Of a stretch of 64,000 nucleotides of DNA, positions 24,325 to 33,063 are shown in pieces. The number at the start of each line of letters is the position of its first letter. Positions within the stretch are counted from its first letter, which is position 1. The stretch is taken from assembly GCF_019039035.1 (NCBI RefSeq), contig NZ_JAHNZT010000024.1:60229-124228 (forward strand), read 5' to 3'. The notes under the pieces were generated by a model that saw nothing but the letters and a program-made list of their open reading frames with translations, did no database searches and was not told where the DNA came from. Both the position numbers and the translations under genes were made by a program. The stretch comes from Citreicoccus inhibens. GTDB lineage: Bacteria > Myxococcota > Myxococcia > Myxococcales > Myxococcaceae.

Positions 24325-24665
24325 TGAGCACGCGCTGGGCCTACCTCGTTCATTTGTTCGGGTGGGGGCTTCCCGTCATTGGATTGCAGATGTTCTTCCT
24401 GTGGCGTCACCACGGGACGCGCACGAGAGGCGTGCTGCGCGCCGTGCTGCCTCCCGCGCTGGGCGTGGGCCTGTACCTGTCCGTGGCGGACCACCTGGCC
24501 ATCTCCACGGGCCTCTGGCGATTTGGCGAGGGCCGACACCTGGGGGTGTACGTGGGCGCGGTACCTCTGGAGGAAGTGCTGTTCTTCGTGCTGACGAGCA
24601 CGCTGGTGTCGCTGGGGGTGGCGCTGTTTGCCGCCCTGACTCGCGGCGAGGCTCGGGCCACTTGA
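24321..24665 (+). CDS. crtYd: heterodimeric lycopene cyclase subunit
   Basis: The protein is 114 aa. It is a paralogue of the preceding gene, with VADHLAISTGLWRFGEGRHLG and VPLEEVLFFVLTSTLVSLG in the same places as the CrtYc motifs. It forms the second half of the membrane lycopene cyclase. The stop (24663-24665) overlaps the TTG start of the acyltransferase. Confidence 0.93.
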   Translation: MMSTRWAYLVHLFGWGLPVIGLQMFFLWRHHGTRTRGVLRAVLPPALGVGLYLSVADHLAISTGLWRFGEGRHLGVYVGAVPLEEVLFFVLTSTLVSLGVALFAALTRGEARAT

Positions 24666-25375
24666 TTCGCGCGGCGAAGGGCGGACCCCTCGGGTGGGCG
24701 CTGGACCGCTACGTCGGATGGAAGCTCCGAGGAGCGTTCCGGGGGCTGTGGATTCGGGGCGCGCTGCCCTCGGGGCCCGAGGGGCGGCTCGTCTATCTCA
24801 ACCATGCCAACTGGTGGGACGGCTTCGTGGCGCACCAGGTCTGCTTGATGGCGGGCTGGGACGGCTACTGCCTCATGGATGAAGAGAACCTGCGTCGCTA
24901 CCGCTTCCTGGCGAGGCTGGGCGCCTTCAGCATCCGTCGCGGGCATGCCGCGTCCACCTTGGGCTCGCTGCGCTATGCGAGGAGGCTGCTGCGCGGGCCC
25001 CGCGCGGCGGTGTGCCTCTTCCCCGAGGGGGAGCACCGTCCCTTCGGCGTGCTGCCGCTGCGCCTGGAGCGGGGCGTCGAGTGGCTGTCCCGCGCCGCGG
25101 ACGTGACGTGTGTGCCAGTGGGGATTCGCTACGCGTTCTTCGAGCACGAGCGCCCCGATGTGCTGGTGGAGGTCGGTGAGCCGCATGCATCCGGACCCCT
25201 GGCGCGGTTCGAAGCGGGGCTCACGGGCGTCGTGACGAGGCTGGCGTGCGCGACGAACCTGGACGGCTTCACGCAATGCCTCGCGGGGGCTGAGGGCGTG
25301 GCCGAGCGCTGGGATGCAGTGCGGCACGGGCCTGCTCGTTGGGTGACCCGCGCGAAGGGGGATGGCTCGCGATGA
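24662..25375 (+). CDS. PlsC-like acyltransferase in the crt operon
   Basis: The protein is 237 aa from a TTG at 24662 that overlaps the crtYd stop as TTGA; no better start is in frame before the conserved region. The HX4D motif is NHANWWD and the second acyltransferase motif is LFPEGEHRPFG. The family moves acyl chains from acyl-CoA or ACP to hydroxyl groups. It occupies the place of orf9 in the M. xanthus operon. Esterification of carotenoid glucosides is a fitting but unproven role. Confidence 0.82.
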   Translation: MIRAAKGGPLGWALDRYVGWKLRGAFRGLWIRGALPSGPEGRLVYLNHANWWDGFVAHQVCLMAGWDGYCLMDEENLRRYRFLARLGAFSIRRGHAASTLGSLRYARRLLRGPRAAVCLFPEGEHRPFGVLPLRLERGVEWLSRAADVTCVPVGIRYAFFEHERPDVLVEVGEPHASGPLARFEAGLTGVVTRLACATNLDGFTQCLAGAEGVAERWDAVRHGPARWVTRAKGDGSR

Positions 25376-25662
25376 GCCTGCGCTCGCAACGCGGGACCGC
25401 TCGGGTGGCGCTCCCGCGAGCGAACGCGCTCACCGAGGCGCGGGGGTGTGCCTGTGCCCGGGAGGGAGCGAACGCGGCGATGCGCTCTTGTAGCTGTTGC
25501 GCCCTGCCCGCCGCGGTCCGCGCGGTGATGAAGGCCTGCGCTCCCCGCGAGGTCGTGCTAGGAGGTCCGGGCGCTCGGGAGCACTTCAAAACCCTCTTCC
25601 CGCTGGGAGCACAGGACGCGGAGTCAGCGGAAGCGCGGGTCGCTCTCTGGCCACAGGTGTGA
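25372..25662 (+). pseudogene. carA: internally deleted remnant of carA (MerR/B12-domain repressor)
   Basis: An open frame of 96 codons starts with an ATG overlapping the acyltransferase stop (ATGA), exactly where carA begins in M. xanthus. Its last about 50 residues, with VVLGGPGAREHF followed by LGAQDAESAE, closely resemble what I recall of the C-terminal end of the CarA B12-binding domain. The first few residues (MSLR) also resemble CarA's start. The HTH and most of the B12 domain are missing, and the middle is Cys/Ala-rich with no fold. The simplest reading is a large in-frame internal deletion of carA. The comparison is from memory, not from an alignment. Confidence 0.65.
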
Positions 25663-25697
25663 AGGGCCTCGTTCCGACCTCCGCGGTGACACACACC

Positions 25698-26597
25698 ATG
25701 GCAGAGCGCACCTACCGCATCCACATCGCCGCCGAGCTCTCCGGTGTCCGGGTGGAGCTGATTCGCGCCTGGGAGCGCCGCTACGGCATCCTGACTCCGG
25801 AGCGCACGCCCTCGGGCTACCGCGTCTACACGGAGCGGGACGTGGCGCTGCTCAAGCGCTTGAAGCAGCTCACGGACGAGGGCGTGGCCATCAGCGAGGC
25901 GGCGCGCATGGTGCCGCGCTTGCTCTCGGAGCTGGCCTCGGAGCCTCCGCCGGGCGAAGTGCGCCCCGCCGTCAACGGCGCGCAGTTGGAGGCGTGGAAG
26001 GCCGCGATGCTGTCGGCGGCGGAGGACTACGACCAGACGCGTGTCTCGGAGATTCTCGACGAGGCGCTGTCCGCGCTGCCGCCGCTCAAGGCCTATGAGG
26101 ACGTGCTGTCGCCCGTGCAGTTGGAGGTGGGCGACCGCTGGCACGCGGGCCTGCTGACGGTGGCGCAGGAGCACCTGGTCTCGCAGATGGTGCGGATGCG
26201 CATGGTGAGCATGCTGCACGGCGCGCCCAAGGGCGGACGCCGTCACGCGGTGCTGTCGTGCTTCCCGGAGGAGCAGCACGAGATTGGCTTGTTGGGCGCC
26301 GCCCTGCGTCTGCGCCACGCGGGCGTGCGGGTGACGCTGCTGGGGCAGCGGGTGCCCGCCGCGGACCTGGGCCGGGTGGTGACGCGGCTGCGGCCGGACC
26401 TCGTGGGCCTGTCCTGCGTGACGGACGAGGGCCGCGCCGCGTTCGAGTCCATGCTGACGGCCTTGGTGGACGCGATGCCGCGAGGGCAGCTCGTCTGGGT
26501 GGGCGGGCGCGCGGCGCTGGCGCACCGCGAGGTGTGCGCGCGGATCGGCGTGCGCCTCTTCGAGGACGAGCGCGACTGGACGCGCCTCTTGGAGTAG
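25698..26597 (+). CDS. carH: B12-dependent MerR-family light-sensing repressor
   Basis: The protein is 299 aa. Residues 1-75 are a MerR winged helix (HIAAELSGVRVELIRAWERRYG). The middle has a methionine-synthase-like cap and the end is a B12-binding Rossmann domain. The CarH adenosylcobalamin pattern is present: Trp148, nine residues, then Glu158-His159, and the lower-ligand motif EQHEIG with His194. In CarH the B12-bound tetramer represses crt genes in the dark and light breaks it. It follows a decayed carA and is the only intact regulator in the cluster. The target is presumably the repeats at 16748. Confidence 0.9.
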   Translation: MAERTYRIHIAAELSGVRVELIRAWERRYGILTPERTPSGYRVYTERDVALLKRLKQLTDEGVAISEAARMVPRLLSELASEPPPGEVRPAVNGAQLEAWKAAMLSAAEDYDQTRVSEILDEALSALPPLKAYEDVLSPVQLEVGDRWHAGLLTVAQEHLVSQMVRMRMVSMLHGAPKGGRRHAVLSCFPEEQHEIGLLGAALRLRHAGVRVTLLGQRVPAADLGRVVTRLRPDLVGLSCVTDEGRAAFESMLTALVDAMPRGQLVWVGGRAALAHREVCARIGVRLFEDERDWTRLLE

Positions 26598-26604
26598 GCG
26601 CGGG

Positions 26605-26997
26605 CTACTTGTCCGCGACCCACGCGAAGTGGAAGTGCACCTCCAGCGGGGCGAGGGTGCCCGCCGGCAGCGGGTCGAACGGCGCGGCCTTCTTCACCGC
26701 CGCGAGCGCGGCCGCGTCCCAGGCCTTGGAGCCGGACTCCATCAACACCTGACTGGAGACGAGCTTGCCGTCCGGGCCGAGCACCGCCTGGACAATGGCC
26801 TTCTTGCCCACCGCCGGCACCTGCTTCGCGCTCGGCTGGACCCAGGTCCGCGCCACGCGCGCGAACGTCTTCTGGGAGTAGGTGGCGTTGCTCAGGCTGG
26901 ACTGAAAATAGGTCTGGAGCTGCGGGCGTCCCCCGGCGGCCAGGGCCAGGGTGGGCAGCGCGAGCGCCAGCGCGGCGACGAGGGCGAGGCGGGACAT
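26605..26997 (-). CDS. small exported protein with TonB-C-like domain
   Basis: The protein is 130 aa from the ATG at 26997 with a clear signal peptide (ALVAALALALPTLALAAGG). Residues 60-125 follow the TonB/TolA C-terminal pattern: VQAVLGPDGKLVSSQVLMES, then AWDAAALAAVKKAAPFDPLP. Free-standing TonB-C proteins in myxobacteria have no assigned role. It is convergent with carH (7 bp) and nothing couples it to the carotenoid genes. Confidence 0.8.
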   Translation of the reverse strand: MSRLALVAALALALPTLALAAGGRPQLQTYFQSSLSNATYSQKTFARVARTWVQPSAKQVPAVGKKAIVQAVLGPDGKLVSSQVLMESGSKAWDAAALAAVKKAAPFDPLPAGTLAPLEVHFHFAWVADK

Positions 26998-27017
26998 GGC
27001 CCGAGTATAGGGCCCGC

Positions 27018-27560
27018 TCACGTCCAGGTGAGGTCGTACACGGCCGTGTCGCCGTCGGTGCTCAACACGCGGACCACGGGCTGCTGCGCGCCGCTGATCT
27101 CCAGGCCCGCGGAGAAGAGGCCGACGTAGAAGCCCACGATGACGACGGGGCGGCAGGTGAGCACGTAGTGCGTGGGGCCCTGCTGCTCCAGGTGGGCCTC
27201 CAGGTAGTTGGTGCCCGTGCGCAGGTTGCGCGTCATGCGCTCCAACATGCGCTGCGGCCCCAGCAGGCGCACGCCGGTCAGCAGCGCCCGACCAATGAGC
27301 GTGCCGCCGTAGCCGTGCAGGAAGCGGTGCCCCACCAGCGCGGCGGCCTCATCCAGCGGCGCCTGGGGCGCGAGCGTGGCGGCGGCCTCTCGCAGCGCGC
27401 CCACCCAGACCTCCAACGGGTAGGCCACCGCGAGCGGGCGGATGGGGTCGATTCCCACCTGACGCAGGCGCTGGACGCAATCGTCGTCCATGCGCGAGCC
27501 GAGGGCGCGGATGAGTCCTTCGAAGCTCTGCTGGAACACGACGCGCTCGGGGCTCTCCAC
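27018..27560 (-). CDS. DUF2378 / TIGR02265 myxobacterial paralogue family protein
   Basis: The protein is 180 aa. Length and sequence (VVFQQSFEGLIRALGSRMDD at the start, GGTLIGRALLTGVRLLGPQRMLERM in the middle) fit the family that is greatly expanded in M. xanthus and otherwise rare. No catalytic motif is known. Its presence is one of the strongest taxonomic signals in the window. It precedes the TonB-C-like gene on the same strand with a 20-bp gap. Confidence 0.82.
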   Translation of the reverse strand: MESPERVVFQQSFEGLIRALGSRMDDDCVQRLRQVGIDPIRPLAVAYPLEVWVGALREAAATLAPQAPLDEAAALVGHRFLHGYGGTLIGRALLTGVRLLGPQRMLERMTRNLRTGTNYLEAHLEQQGPTHYVLTCRPVVIVGFYVGLFSAGLEISGAQQPVVRVLSTDGDTAVYDLTWT

Positions 27561-27616
27561 GCGCGCGCATGCTAGCCCGGGGGGCTTCCGCGCCTCAACC
27601 CACGAGGTCCCGCCCT

Positions 27617-29899
27617 TCAGTGCAGGGTGCTCTTGAGGAGCTGGAACCCCGTCCCGATGCCCTCCACGTTGGTCAGCTTCAGCAGGGCCTCGCCCGAGGA
27701 CAGCTCCCAGTACACGTCCGCGCGCGCGTAGTCGTCCGGGAACAGGCGCGGGTAGGCGGTGAACTCGGTCCAGGAGAGGCCGTCCGCGCTGGCGAAGACG
27801 TGGGCGCTCACGTCCCCGTCCGCGTACACGTCACCGCTCGTCTCGCGGGTCGTCCCCATGAGGTAGCCCCCGCTTCGCAGCCGAAGCACCGAGTAGCTGG
27901 GGCCGGGCAAGCGCTTCATCTGCGCCACCTCGTCGTCGGTGCCCACGCGGCGGATGACGGGCACGGGCGGCCGGTACAGGTTGTCCGTCCCGAAGAGCAG
28001 GCCGCGCGGCGTGACGATGCCGTCCACGGCGACGCCCGTGGGGCCGTCCAGCACGGGCTTCCAGGTGACGCCGTCATCCACCGAGCGCAGCAGCCCACCG
28101 TGCAGGTCGCCCATCATCGCCCACAGCACGCCCTGCTCCGGGTCCGCCACCAACGAGTGACAGTGCCGGCGACCTTGCAGCGTGGCGCGCACCTTCCACG
28201 TGGCGCCTCGGTCCGTGCTCGACCAGATGCGCACCGGCGACTCCTCGGCGAACACCTGGTACTCGCCGAAGAAGAGCGTGCCGTGCAGCTCGCGGATGTT
28301 GCCGGGCTGGAGCATGCGGAACAGCCCCAGGGGCAGCACGTCGCTCCAGGTGGCGCCCTGGTCGATGGAGCGCGCCAGCGCGTGCGTGCCGTCCAGGGCC
28401 TGGGTGTCCGCCAGGAGCGTGCCGTCCTTCAGCGCCGTCATCACCTGGAAGGCCGAGCCCGTGGGGTGCGTCCCGCGAGGCTTGAACGAGCGCGCGTTGT
28501 CGGTGCTGGCCCACAGCCGCGAGCGCCCCGCGCCGTTCTTCACCGCGTACACGGTGCCGCTGGCATCCACCGCGAGGACATCGTGACTGGAGTCCGTGAG
28601 CGTCACCTCCGTGGTCATCGTTCGCGGGCGCTCCTCGGGGGGCGCGCCGCCGAGCCGCCGCGCGACCTCGGCGCCCATGCGCACCTGGGCGCGCTCGGAG
28701 AGGACGCCGGTGTCATCTTGCATGTCGGCTTGGCAATGCTCGGGGTTGGAGGGGTCCCGCAGCAGCGCGTCGAAGTCCACCACCTGCGGCGCGGGGACCG
28801 TCGAGCGCAGCCAGTCATTCACCTCGCGCCGGGCCGTGGAGTCCGGTGGGCCGCTGGCCGTGGAGACGCCCTGCGGCGGGAGCGTGCCCGCGTACACGTT
28901 GCAGCGCGCGCGCAGTCGCGACAGGAGCGCGTTGAGGGAGGTCTGCAGGGTGGCCGTGGAGGTCGTCGCGGCCTCGTCGCTCCCCAGCATGACCAGGCAG
29001 TCCGTGACGCCTGTCACCTTCAACGTGCCCGCGTCGAGCGCCGTGAGCGCCGCGTCCACGCCCAGCCCCTCCTGGCTGACGTTGAGCACGGGCGCGCCCA
29101 GCAGTCGCTCGGCCACCGCGGGCCAGGTGTCTCGGTAATCTCCCGTGGGCGCGCCCTTGCCCGCCGCGAGCCCGCCTCCGATGAGCGCGACCGTGCGCGC
29201 CGCCGTGCCCTCCACCTCGATGCCGCCGAGCCCCACCAGTCGGGCCTGTGGCTGACCGAAGCGCTCGGGCGCGGAGGCATGGGCGCCCACCGCGGCGTAG
29301 CTCTGTGGGAAGAGGTCCGCTTGCCCTTGGGCGATCGCGCCATCGACCTCGAACGAGATGGCCAGCTCCTCGCGGAAGCTCACGGACAGCGCCACGGGGT
29401 CGCTGTGCACGGTATGGCGGGCGGACAGGGTTGCGCCGGGAGCGCCCTGGAAGGACAGCGCCACGGGGGCCGACGCGAGGGCGCCGTTCGCATCCGCGCG
29501 AGCGACCGTGGCCGCGTGGATCCTCAGCACGTCGTCCCCTGCGACGAACACGAAGCTCAGCCGCTCACCGGCGCGCGCCACCGGAACGCGGAAGCGGAAC
29601 GTGGTGCGTTGCGCCACGGCGCGCGAGCCGGGCAGCTCCTGCTGGAAGGCCGGAGGGAAGACCTGCGCCTCGGGAGCGCCAGCGGGAGGCTCGCCGGGCG
29701 GCGGCGTCTGCGGCGGCGTCTGCGGCGCGGGCGGCGGTCCCCCGTCTGGCGCGGCGGGGTCGCTCGGGCGGGGGCCGTTGGACGCGGGCGGTGGCGCGGG
29801 CGTGCGCGTGCCCTTCTCTGGGTTCGAGGTGCAAGCCACGCCGACACAGCACACCCAGGCGACCCAACACCGCGCACTTGGACGCAACCGCCGCATCAT
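27617..29899 (-). CDS. lipoprotein joining an SGNH-like domain to BNR/sialidase-like repeats
   Basis: The protein is 760 aa. The lipobox is GVAC near residue 23, followed by a Pro-rich spacer to about residue 75. About residues 230-420 look like an SGNH/GDSL hydrolase-type fold (TVALIGGGLAAGKGAP, NVSQEGLGVDAALTAL, DCLVMLGSDEA), although the nucleophile Ser position reads Gly. The C-terminal half has at least four BNR-like repeats (ASTDNARSFK, SIDQGATWS, SSTDRGATWK, SVDDGVTWK), indicating a beta-propeller. Surface attachment with carbohydrate or polymer binding is plausible; enzymatic activity is uncertain. Confidence 0.75.
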   Translation of the reverse strand: MMRRLRPSARCWVAWVCCVGVACTSNPEKGTRTPAPPPASNGPRPSDPAAPDGGPPPAPQTPPQTPPPGEPPAGAPEAQVFPPAFQQELPGSRAVAQRTTFRFRVPVARAGERLSFVFVAGDDVLRIHAATVARADANGALASAPVALSFQGAPGATLSARHTVHSDPVALSVSFREELAISFEVDGAIAQGQADLFPQSYAAVGAHASAPERFGQPQARLVGLGGIEVEGTAARTVALIGGGLAAGKGAPTGDYRDTWPAVAERLLGAPVLNVSQEGLGVDAALTALDAGTLKVTGVTDCLVMLGSDEAATTSTATLQTSLNALLSRLRARCNVYAGTLPPQGVSTASGPPDSTARREVNDWLRSTVPAPQVVDFDALLRDPSNPEHCQADMQDDTGVLSERAQVRMGAEVARRLGGAPPEERPRTMTTEVTLTDSSHDVLAVDASGTVYAVKNGAGRSRLWASTDNARSFKPRGTHPTGSAFQVMTALKDGTLLADTQALDGTHALARSIDQGATWSDVLPLGLFRMLQPGNIRELHGTLFFGEYQVFAEESPVRIWSSTDRGATWKVRATLQGRRHCHSLVADPEQGVLWAMMGDLHGGLLRSVDDGVTWKPVLDGPTGVAVDGIVTPRGLLFGTDNLYRPPVPVIRRVGTDDEVAQMKRLPGPSYSVLRLRSGGYLMGTTRETSGDVYADGDVSAHVFASADGLSWTEFTAYPRLFPDDYARADVYWELSSGEALLKLTNVEGIGTGFQLLKSTLH

Positions 29900-30050
29900 G
29901 GCCTCCCCCGTGTCCTCAGCCCATCACTCGCCAAGGGTGGGTCCCCTCGGGGGGCAGGGCACAGTGCCTCGGTGGGGCCTTGCCCGTGTCGACGGTCACG
30001 CAGGGGAGCTGTCTTCGAGGCCGGTGCGGAGCGCGCACGGGCCTGCCTGC

Positions 30051-30779
30051 TCATCCCTTCTGGCGCATGAAGTGCCGACGGCGGTCGGCGGGGAACTTCT
30101 CGATGGCGTAGCGCAGCATGGTGCGAGGCATCTCGTGCGCGTGGCGGTCGAGGAAGGCCTCCTCCTGCTTCAGGTCCCGGTTGCCCACCTCGCGCAGCAT
30201 CCAGCCCACCGCCTTGTGCATGAGGTCATGCGGGTCGTGGAGCAACCGCTCCGCGAGCCGCAGCGTGTCCTCGAACGCGCCGGCCCGGATGAAGGCCTGC
30301 GTGGAGATGATGGAGATCCGCCGCTCCCACAGCACAGGGGAGCGCGCCAACGTGTCGAGCCAGGGCTTGAGCGTGGGGTTGTCCAGGAGGTGAGGCCCGA
30401 GCAGCCCCGGCGCCACCGTGTCCACCAGGTCCCAGTTGTTGATGCGCGCGAGGTGCGTGCGGCACAGCGCGAAGCTGTGTGCTCGCGTGGCGGCGTCACC
30501 GGAGGCGAAGCGGCCAATCAGGATGAGGAAGCCGGTGAACCGGTGCTCGTGGATGCCATCCTGGAGCAGCTCGGCGATGGCCTCGGGAGGCAGGGCTCGG
30601 AAGGCGCGCGCCAGCTTGCGCTGAGGTGGCACCTGGACGCCGATGAAGCGATCGCCCTCGCCATAGCCGCCGGGGCCACACTGGAAGAAGCGCGTCAGGA
30701 CGGTGGCCTTGTGGGGATCCGCCAGCAGGGCCAGTTCGCGCCGCACCGCGGCCGCTGTCAGCGTGGGAACGTGGGACAT
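30051..30779 (-). CDS. AlkD-like DNA alkylation repair protein
   Basis: The protein is 242 aa from the ATG at 30779. It is an all-helical, HEAT-like DNA glycosylase of the AlkD superfamily. Conserved pieces include FFQCGPGGYGEGDRFIGVQVP, INNWDLVDTVAPGLLG with the catalytic-site Trp and Asp, and LWERRISIISTQAFI. Such enzymes remove N3- or N7-alkylpurines without base flipping. It is divergent from the sigma54-type activator gene. Confidence 0.9.
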   Translation of the reverse strand: MSHVPTLTAAAVRRELALLADPHKATVLTRFFQCGPGGYGEGDRFIGVQVPPQRKLARAFRALPPEAIAELLQDGIHEHRFTGFLILIGRFASGDAATRAHSFALCRTHLARINNWDLVDTVAPGLLGPHLLDNPTLKPWLDTLARSPVLWERRISIISTQAFIRAGAFEDTLRLAERLLHDPHDLMHKAVGWMLREVGNRDLKQEEAFLDRHAHEMPRTMLRYAIEKFPADRRRHFMRQKG

Positions 30780-30893
30780 GGCGGCGCACTCTAGCCATGC
30801 GCGTCGGCCGACGTGTCGACCGTCGCGTTCCGACCCGTCGCCTCCAGCGGTAGAGTGCCGGCCGCCGCGCCGGGAGTCCGGCCGGGACCCCTC

Positions 30894-32489
30894 ATGCCTT
30901 CCGAACCGATTGCCGATGTGTCGACGGCCGCGCTCCAGGAGCGGGGGCGGCGCGCGCGAACGCCACGCGTCATCCCCGCGCTGACCCTTGTTTCGCACCC
31001 CGTGCCTCGGCGCGTGGGAGAGCGCCTGTTGCTTCAGCCCGTGGCGGAGGGGCGCGCGATGGAGGTGTCGCGCAACGCGCCGGACTTCACGCGCCCCCGC
31101 CATGCCTTGGGCCTGCCGCTGTCGGATCCGTTCGTGAGCCGCAAGCCGCTGGGGTTCGAGCCCGTGGGCGAGGGCGGCGTGCGGGTGGTCGTGAGCGAGG
31201 GCGGCACGCGCGTGGTGCTCTCCGGCGAGGTGTTGCAGGGCAGTCGGGACTTCGATGCGGGCGCGCTCGCGGAGGGCGTGCCGCTGGAGCTGGCTGGGCG
31301 GGTGGTGGTGCTCCTGCACACGGTGGACCTCGACCTGGAGGGAGGCTCGGACGCGCTGGAGATGGTGGGCGAGAGCACCGGCGTGCGCCGCGTGCGCCGA
31401 CACATCGAGCGCGTGGCGGACCTGGACGTGCCGGTGCTCATTCGCGGTGAGACGGGCACGGGCAAGGAGCTGGTGGCGCGGGCCATCCATCAGCGCAGCC
31501 GACGGCGCGAGGAGAAGTTCGTCAGCGTCAACCTGGGCGCCATCCCCAAGGAGCTGGCCGCCGCCGAGCTGTTCGGCACGCAGAAGGGCGCGTACACGGG
31601 GGCGACGAGCAGTCGTGACGGTTTCTTCGGGGCCGCGCGCGGCGGCACGCTCTTCCTCGACGAAGTGGGCGAGGCGCCGCCCGAGGTGCAGGTGATGCTC
31701 CTGCGCGTGCTCGAGACGGGGGAGATGTATCCCGTCGGTGGCACCACGCCCGTGAGCACGGATGTGCGGCTCATCGCCGCGACGGATGCGCACCTGGAGG
31801 AGCAGATTCGCGAAGGGCGCTTCAAGGCGCCGCTGCTGCATCGGCTCGCGGGCTATGACATCCGCGTGCCCGCGCTCCGCGAGCGCCGCGAGGACCTGGG
31901 GCGCCTCTTCTTCCACTTCGCCGCCGAGGCCCTGGCGACCCTGGGCGAGGCTCACCGCCTGGAGAACGAAGACCCCCACGCCGAGCCCTGGCTGCCCACG
32001 ACGTTGGCCGCGCGGCTGGTCCACTTCGCCTGGCCCGGGAACATCCGGCAGCTTCGCAACCTCACGCGGCAGCTCGTCATCGGGAGCCGGGGGCAGTCGC
32101 GCCTGCACATCGAGCCGGTGCTGGAGGCCGAGCTGGGACCTGGAGTCTCGACGCCGCGTGTCGCACCCGTGACGCCTCGGCCGGCTTCGGTGGCCCGGCG
32201 CAAGCCTTCGCAGGTGACGCAGGAGGAGTTGCTCACCGCGCTGCGAGCCAACGACTGGGACGTGAAGGCGGCGGCGGATGCGCTGGGGATCCCGCGTCCC
32301 TCGCTCTATGACCTCATCGACAAGAGCCCCCATGTGCGCACCGCGGGCGACTTGAGCGCGGAGGAAATCACCCGCTGCTTCCACGAGTCTGGCGGGGACT
32401 TGGAGGTGATGGTGCGCCGCCTGGAGGTGTCGCGGCGTGCGCTGGGACGTCGTCTCAAGGAGCTGGGCCTGGGCGCCAAGGGCACCTGA
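30894..32489 (+). CDS. sigma54-interaction-type activator with FHA-like N-terminus
   Basis: The protein is 531 aa from the ATG at 30894. Residues about 75-155 are an FHA-like beta domain (LSDPFVSRKPLGF and TRVVLSGEVLQG). The AAA+ domain has GETGTGKE, an altered GAFTGA loop (GAYTGA), and GGTLFLDEVGEA. C-terminal helices include an HTH-like stretch (WDVKAAADALGIPRPSLYDL). GAYTGA proteins can still contact sigma54, but some work differently. FHA domains read phosphothreonine, linking such activators to Ser/Thr kinases in myxobacteria. No target is evident. Confidence 0.9.
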   Translation: MPSEPIADVSTAALQERGRRARTPRVIPALTLVSHPVPRRVGERLLLQPVAEGRAMEVSRNAPDFTRPRHALGLPLSDPFVSRKPLGFEPVGEGGVRVVVSEGGTRVVLSGEVLQGSRDFDAGALAEGVPLELAGRVVVLLHTVDLDLEGGSDALEMVGESTGVRRVRRHIERVADLDVPVLIRGETGTGKELVARAIHQRSRRREEKFVSVNLGAIPKELAAAELFGTQKGAYTGATSSRDGFFGAARGGTLFLDEVGEAPPEVQVMLLRVLETGEMYPVGGTTPVSTDVRLIAATDAHLEEQIREGRFKAPLLHRLAGYDIRVPALRERREDLGRLFFHFAAEALATLGEAHRLENEDPHAEPWLPTTLAARLVHFAWPGNIRQLRNLTRQLVIGSRGQSRLHIEPVLEAELGPGVSTPRVAPVTPRPASVARRKPSQVTQEELLTALRANDWDVKAAADALGIPRPSLYDLIDKSPHVRTAGDLSAEEITRCFHESGGDLEVMVRRLEVSRRALGRRLKELGLGAKGT

Positions 32490-32559
32490 GGGGTGCTGGC
32501 CGGGCTGGCACGCTCCTCGCTATACGGGCCCGCGCAGCTGAGACAAGGAGCGGGCACAC

Positions 32560-33060
32560 ATGCGAGTGCGAGACGTGGGTCTGGTGGTGATGTTGTCCCT
32601 GGGAGGCGTGGCGTGCGTGACGGCCACCGCCCCGAGCGAGGGCGCGGCGGTGCGCGGGGCCGCGGACACGACGTGCAAGGCGACGACGACGGCGTGCGAT
32701 GGTGGGACCTGCGCGTTCTTGCGCATGGATGAGAACTCGGCCGGCGCCACCCACTTCAAGCCCGAGTGTCTGGCGGTGCAGCAGGACCAGACGCTCATCA
32801 TCGAGAACGACACGGATGGGAACCGGTGCGTCAACCTGCCGGCCATCTTCGTGGGAGTCACCACGGGTTGCGTGCAGGTGAATGCTCACTCGAGCTGGCA
32901 GGGCGTGGTGAGCCCCTCCGCGACCGTCGAGAACTTCGCGCTCACGGGAACGAAGGGGGACTGTCAGACCGGTTGTCCGGCGTCCATCTCGGTCACCATC
33001 AACGGAAGTCTCGACGTGACGAGCAAGGGCGGCGAGCCGGACGGCGTGCGAGCCCGGTGA
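32560..33060 (+). CDS. small lipoprotein of unknown function
   Basis: The protein is 166 aa with a lipoprotein signal (MLSLGGVACV). Six further cysteines (in TTCKATTTAC, GTCAF, ECLAV, RCVNL and a pair near the end) suggest a disulfide-rich secreted domain, probably a beta fold. AAGGAG lies upstream. No family is recognised. It follows the activator gene after 70 bp and may be transcribed from its own promoter. Confidence 0.72.
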   Translation: MRVRDVGLVVMLSLGGVACVTATAPSEGAAVRGAADTTCKATTTACDGGTCAFLRMDENSAGATHFKPECLAVQQDQTLIIENDTDGNRCVNLPAIFVGVTTGCVQVNAHSSWQGVVSPSATVENFALTGTKGDCQTGCPASISVTINGSLDVTSKGGEPDGVRAR

Positions 33061-33063
33061 CGC

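Noticed and set aside
30051..32384. 777-aa minus-strand frame including the AlkD-like protein
   Set aside because: Only the last 242 residues are the gene; the rest is antisense to the sigma54-type activator, with Arg/His-rich shadow sequence.
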